64,000 nucleotides of DNA from an uncultured Clostridia bacterium (GTDB taxonomy: Bacteria; Bacillota; Clostridia; UBA1381): the NCBI GenBank assembly GCA_944391225.1, contig CALXSS010000001.1:1-64000 (forward strand). Reading direction: 5' to 3'. Both the position numbers and the translations under genes were made by a program. Of this stretch, positions 61,103 through 64,000 are shown in pieces (the first letter of the stretch is position 1; each line of letters opens with the position of its first letter). The notes under the pieces are model-generated. The model saw nothing but the letters and a program-made list of their open reading frames with translations, was not told where the DNA came from and did not search any database.

Positions 61103-62362
61103 ATGAAAAAGCTTGCTTTGGGAACAGTTTTTACATCAGCCTCGCTGCTACTCAGCTGCGCGGCATTTGCGTCAGGCACCACTATCCGATACTGTGATAA
61201 CTCAGCATACATAAACAACTACCCTATACCTTGCTACGACATAAACGAATACTGTGGCATATACGTAAAGGACCTTGTTAATTACGGCTTTGACGTCAAT
61301 TACAGCGAGGCTACCGCAACCGTAAGCATAACAAGAAACGGCAGCTGCACACAGATAACCGGAATGGGAGAGGTAAAGCTTCCGTATCAGCGCAGCGGCT
61401 CTAAATACGCAGAATCGGGCAGCTCATCAATAAAAGTGATGCTTAACGGCATTGAAACCGAATCCTATTGGGTGGACGGATATATGATGATACTACTGGA
61501 TAATATGAACATTTTCGGGAAAACATATTGGGACAATAACGCAAAAGCTTTTTTCCTTACCATCCCGGATCTGCCCAAAATTGAATATATTCCACTTGAA
61601 AAAGCAAAACGGGAATACACCCGCATCAAGGTCAGCTCTGCCGAACTCGATCTTGATCACTACGCGCAATTCCCCACAGAGGAATGCAACTGGGGTTTTA
61701 CACGAGTAGAAGGAGACGAGCCTGTGCTTTATGACTGGCAGAAATCTATGCTCTCAAAATTCGATGCCTATTACATCGATCATAACCGTCCCCACGCCAT
61801 ATATCTTACATTTGACGAAGGCTATGAGGCCGGATATACCCAGCAGATAATCGACACGCTATACAAATACAATGTCCCCGCAACTTTCTTCGTGACCGGC
61901 GAATACCTTGACAGCAGCCCCGATCTTGTAAGACAGATGATAGACAAGGGTTTTTCTGTAGGTAACCACACAGTGAACCACCCAAATCTTGCCCGTGCAA
62001 GCACCGGAACCATAGTAAATGAAATAGAGGCGCTGTCGGAAAGACTCCGATACGAATTTGGATACGAATCATATTATATGCGTCCCCCCGAGGGAGCTTT
62101 CAACGAGAAAACGCTTGCTATTGCAAAGGATATGGGGTATAACACTATTCTGTGGAGCTTTGCTTATTATGACTATGACACCTCGTCTCAACCGGGCACA
62201 GACACAGCATACGACATGATAACACGCTATATGCACGACGGCGCAATTTATCTGCTCCACGCCGTATCCAAAGACAATGCAGCAGTTCTTGAAAGCGTTA
62301 TCCAATACGCACTCGAAAACGGGTATGAATTCAGGTCGCTTGATGATCTCTGCAACCCCTAA
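61103..62362 (+). CDS. pdaA: PdaA-like muramic acid deacetylase with an N-terminal stalk-type domain
   Basis: This 419-residue secreted protein has a signal peptide (~1-23), a copper-amine-oxidase-N-like domain (~25-155, NDLVNYGF-type strand: YVKDLVNYGFDVNYSEATAT) and a NodB deacetylase (~215-415). The deacetylase reads YLTFDEGYEAGYTQQIIDTL, TFFVTGEYL, VGNHTVNHPNL, YMRPPEGAFNEKTL, ILWSFAYYDYD and GAIYLLHAVSKDNAAVL. These match Bacillus PdaA closely, which makes muramic delta-lactam in spore cortex. PdaA has TFDNG where this has TFDEG. Start after GAAAGGAGG. The next gene is dacF-like, 65 bases on. Confidence 0.88.
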   Translation: MKKLALGTVFTSASLLLSCAAFASGTTIRYCDNSAYINNYPIPCYDINEYCGIYVKDLVNYGFDVNYSEATATVSITRNGSCTQITGMGEVKLPYQRSGSKYAESGSSSIKVMLNGIETESYWVDGYMMILLDNMNIFGKTYWDNNAKAFFLTIPDLPKIEYIPLEKAKREYTRIKVSSAELDLDHYAQFPTEECNWGFTRVEGDEPVLYDWQKSMLSKFDAYYIDHNRPHAIYLTFDEGYEAGYTQQIIDTLYKYNVPATFFVTGEYLDSSPDLVRQMIDKGFSVGNHTVNHPNLARASTGTIVNEIEALSERLRYEFGYESYYMRPPEGAFNEKTLAIAKDMGYNTILWSFAYYDYDTSSQPGTDTAYDMITRYMHDGAIYLLHAVSKDNAAVLESVIQYALENGYEFRSLDDLCNP

Positions 62363-62427
62363 CAAAATATAACAGCTGCAAAAGCTGCTGTATTGCAGAC
62401 AAAGATAGAAACCGGAGGATAAATCCA

Positions 62428-63675
62428 ATGAAAAAACGCATGTTTATATCTCTTGCGTCAGCATTGATGTTGTTAAACAGCATCAATGTTTCAGCTATGG
62501 ACATTACATCACACGCCGCCTGTGTTATAGATGCACAAACCGGAAAAACCTATTACTCCTACAACGAAAATGAACCCCTTGCTCCCGCAAGCATGACAAA
62601 GGTCATGACTGTATACATAGTATATGAGAAAATAGCAGACGGAACGCTGTCCAAGAATACGCTCATAACTGCCGACGCAGAGGACGAGGCAGCCTCGAAC
62701 GACAGCGAGGCCACTAATGTCCCCCTTATCTGCGGTACTCAGTACAGCGTTGACGAGCTTATAGGAGCAATTCTTGTCCCTTCCGCCTGCGCAGCAAGCG
62801 CAATGATAGGCAAATATATAAGCGGCAGCGAACAGAAATTTGCCCTGCTGATGAACAGCACCGCAAGCGCTCTTGGCATTAACGCCTATTATGAGGACGC
62901 ATCAGGGCTTTCAGACAACAACCGCATCACTGCCGCCTCTATGGCACAGCTTGCCAAGGTCTTGATCACAAAATATCCTGATGTGCTGAACTACACATCA
63001 CTTACAAGCATTAATTTCAAGGGCAAATCATATAAAAGCACAAACAATATGCTTCCCGGAAAATCATACGAATATCCCGGAACAGACGGTCTAAAAACCG
63101 GCACAACTCAACTTGCCGGCTGCTGCTTTACAGGCACAGCAGTTGATGATGATATACGTCTCATATCGGTGACAATGCACTCAGAATACAGCTCTGCAAG
63201 ATTCGAAGATTCTATCCAATTGCTCAGCTATGGCTTTGAGCAGGCTCACTATATGTATGACAACATACTCGCAACAGATATGAGGCTTTTCATAAACGGA
63301 AACGAGGTTCCGGCGTTCGCGTACTCAGGTCCGGGAGAAGGACTATATTTCATAATCGAGGATCTAAAAGACTATGGTTTTGATATAGCCTGGGATCCAA
63401 GCGCAAAAACAGTTACTGCACATCTGAATTCTGATAAACCAGTTACCCCTATACCTCTTGATATTTACAAGGGATATCCGGCAGGAAGCATATTTATGCC
63501 TATAGAAAAAGACACAGCTCTCTCTGCAGGAGTCAGTTTGGGCAAAACAACGTATACATTTAAACATGTGTACTCACTTAACGGATATACCGCCGTATCC
63601 GCCGATGAGCTGGGCAGCATATCAGCCTCCTGCACATGGGATCCCGCCGCAAAGCGCCTCGACATTATAACATAA
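62428..63675 (+). CDS. dacF: DacF-like D-alanyl-D-alanine carboxypeptidase with C-terminal stalk-type domain
   Basis: This 415-residue protein has a signal peptide (~1-23), a penicillin-binding S11 domain (~28-270) and a copper-amine-oxidase-N-like domain (~285-415: FIIEDLKDYGFDIAWDPSAKTV). Active-site motifs are SMTK (Ser55, Lys58) and KTG (223-225). The middle SxN motif appears as SAC (119-121), so the usual asparagine is cysteine. The C-terminal domain resembles that at the N-terminus of the PdaA-like neighbour, in place of the PBP5 C-terminal domain. It trims the terminal D-Ala of stem peptides; a spore-cortex role is inferred from the neighbour. Confidence 0.88.
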   Translation: MKKRMFISLASALMLLNSINVSAMDITSHAACVIDAQTGKTYYSYNENEPLAPASMTKVMTVYIVYEKIADGTLSKNTLITADAEDEAASNDSEATNVPLICGTQYSVDELIGAILVPSACAASAMIGKYISGSEQKFALLMNSTASALGINAYYEDASGLSDNNRITAASMAQLAKVLITKYPDVLNYTSLTSINFKGKSYKSTNNMLPGKSYEYPGTDGLKTGTTQLAGCCFTGTAVDDDIRLISVTMHSEYSSARFEDSIQLLSYGFEQAHYMYDNILATDMRLFINGNEVPAFAYSGPGEGLYFIIEDLKDYGFDIAWDPSAKTVTAHLNSDKPVTPIPLDIYKGYPAGSIFMPIEKDTALSAGVSLGKTTYTFKHVYSLNGYTAVSADELGSISASCTWDPAAKRLDIIT

Positions 63676-63691
63676 TATGACAGCTATACAT

Positions 63692-63733
63692 AAAAAAACT
63701 ATGCCCTCCGGCCGGAAGGCATAGTTTTTTATT
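63692..63733. terminator. Bidirectional intrinsic terminator
   Basis: AACTATGCC and GGCATAGTT arms with inner CTCCGGCCGGA are flanked by A7 and T6 runs. It ends both the dacF-like gene and the antiporter gene. Confidence 0.88.
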
Positions 63734-64000
63734 TTTCATTATTTCCCTGTTTTGCGTCATTATGCAGCTTGATGGCAACCTGAGACATTTTCTCAAGCTC
63801 ATGCTTTTCGGCGTGCTTTTCAAGCAGCTTAGTTGAAATATGCTTATCATCCTCAATATGCTGATAATGCTTATCCTGCCACTTGTATACCGCCTTCAGC
63901 ATGATAGGCGTTACTATGGTTGTCACAACGACAACTATGATTATCGGAGCAAAAAACTCCTGAGTCATAAGTCCGACTGCCGCTCCTTTAGTAGCAACTA
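63729..64000 (-). CDS. Cation/proton antiporter, C-terminal part
   Basis: Only the last ~90 codons are inside the window. The visible sequence includes VATKGAAVGLMTQEFFAPII, then the hydrophobic VVVVTTIVTPIMLKAVYKW and a charged tail (YQHIEDDKHISTKLLEKHAE) to the stop at 63729. This is the end of a Kef/NhaP-like CPA-family antiporter, last membrane helix plus a cytoplasmic tail. An ATG at 63968 lies inside the helix and is not the gene start. The ion cannot be told. Confidence 0.75.
   Translation of the reverse strand, partial: VATKGAAVGLMTQEFFAPIIIVVVVTTIVTPIMLKAVYKWQDKHYQHIEDDKHISTKLLEKHAEKHELEKMSQVAIKLHNDAKQGNNEK

Overview
The window looks like a chromosomal segment from a low-to-medium GC, spore-forming Clostridia (Bacillota) bacterium. 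The evidence is near-consensus sigma-A promoters (TTGACA-N17-TATAAT type) throughout, strong GGAGG Shine-Dalgarno sites, a CIRCE operator, SpoVT, a SpoIVB-like S55 protease, a PdaA-like muramic deacetylase next to a DacF-like carboxypeptidase, an SLH protein, an [FeFe] hydrogenase and Clostridia-style operon orders. A GH105 unsaturated rhamnogalacturonyl hydrolase and a LamG exoprotein suggest plant polysaccharide (pectin) use, as in gut pectin degraders. The genus is not determinable from sequence alone. No rRNA, tRNA, CRISPR array or autonomous transposase was seen.

Layout. 0-4 kb: the start of a secreted LamG protein cut by the left edge; an ECF sigma/anti-sigma pair behind its own ECF-type promoter; a decayed glycosyltransferase/hydrolase pseudogene. 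4-11.4 kb: a polyamine operon on the minus strand, speD - 109-bp tandem repeats - speA - speE - speB - CASDH - CANSDC - DUF3795. It encodes both the aminopropyltransferase and the carboxyspermidine routes to spermidine. 11.4-17.6 kb: a DnaA-box-like cluster, radA and a DUF6062 gene; the rpmH-rnpA-yidD-yidC-jag cluster, which usually neighbours dnaA/oriC but does not here; CIRCE-controlled hsp20. 17.7-28.3 kb: GH105, a C69 dipeptidase, two tandem YtrA-type GntR/ABC operons with visible operators, an [FeFe] hydrogenase and an SLH protein. 28.4-36 kb: envelope genes (deacetylase, M23, GT2) and a P-type ATPase under a yybP-ykoY-type Mn2+ riboswitch. 36-53 kb: housekeeping genes, namely glyS, the ylxM-ffh-rpsP-khpA-rimM-trmD operon, a TOPRIM RNase-like protein, an amidase, ruvAB, a radical SAM protein, rqcH and pcrA. 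53-64 kb: a SpoIVB-like protease, two related single-pass membrane proteins of unknown function, a long PRPP synthetase, spoVT, infC-rpmI-rplT with an attenuator leader and AUU start, a secreted orphan, pdaA-like and dacF-like genes, and the 3' end of an antiporter gene.

Mobile and repeated DNA. Three copies of a ~160-bp MITE with imperfect 22-bp terminal inverted repeats are each flanked by a perfect 8-bp target duplication, so it has transposed. One copy splits the ribosomal operon between khpA and rimM. A second, older family (about 140-280 bp) carries a hairpin with a conserved loop. Solo versions of that hairpin sit at gene 3' ends and probably act as terminators.

The most unusual items are the MITE family, the 109-bp tandem repeat inside the dual-route polyamine operon, the DnaA-box cluster away from dnaA, the riboswitch-ATPase pair, and the paired membrane proteins of a shared undescribed domain.
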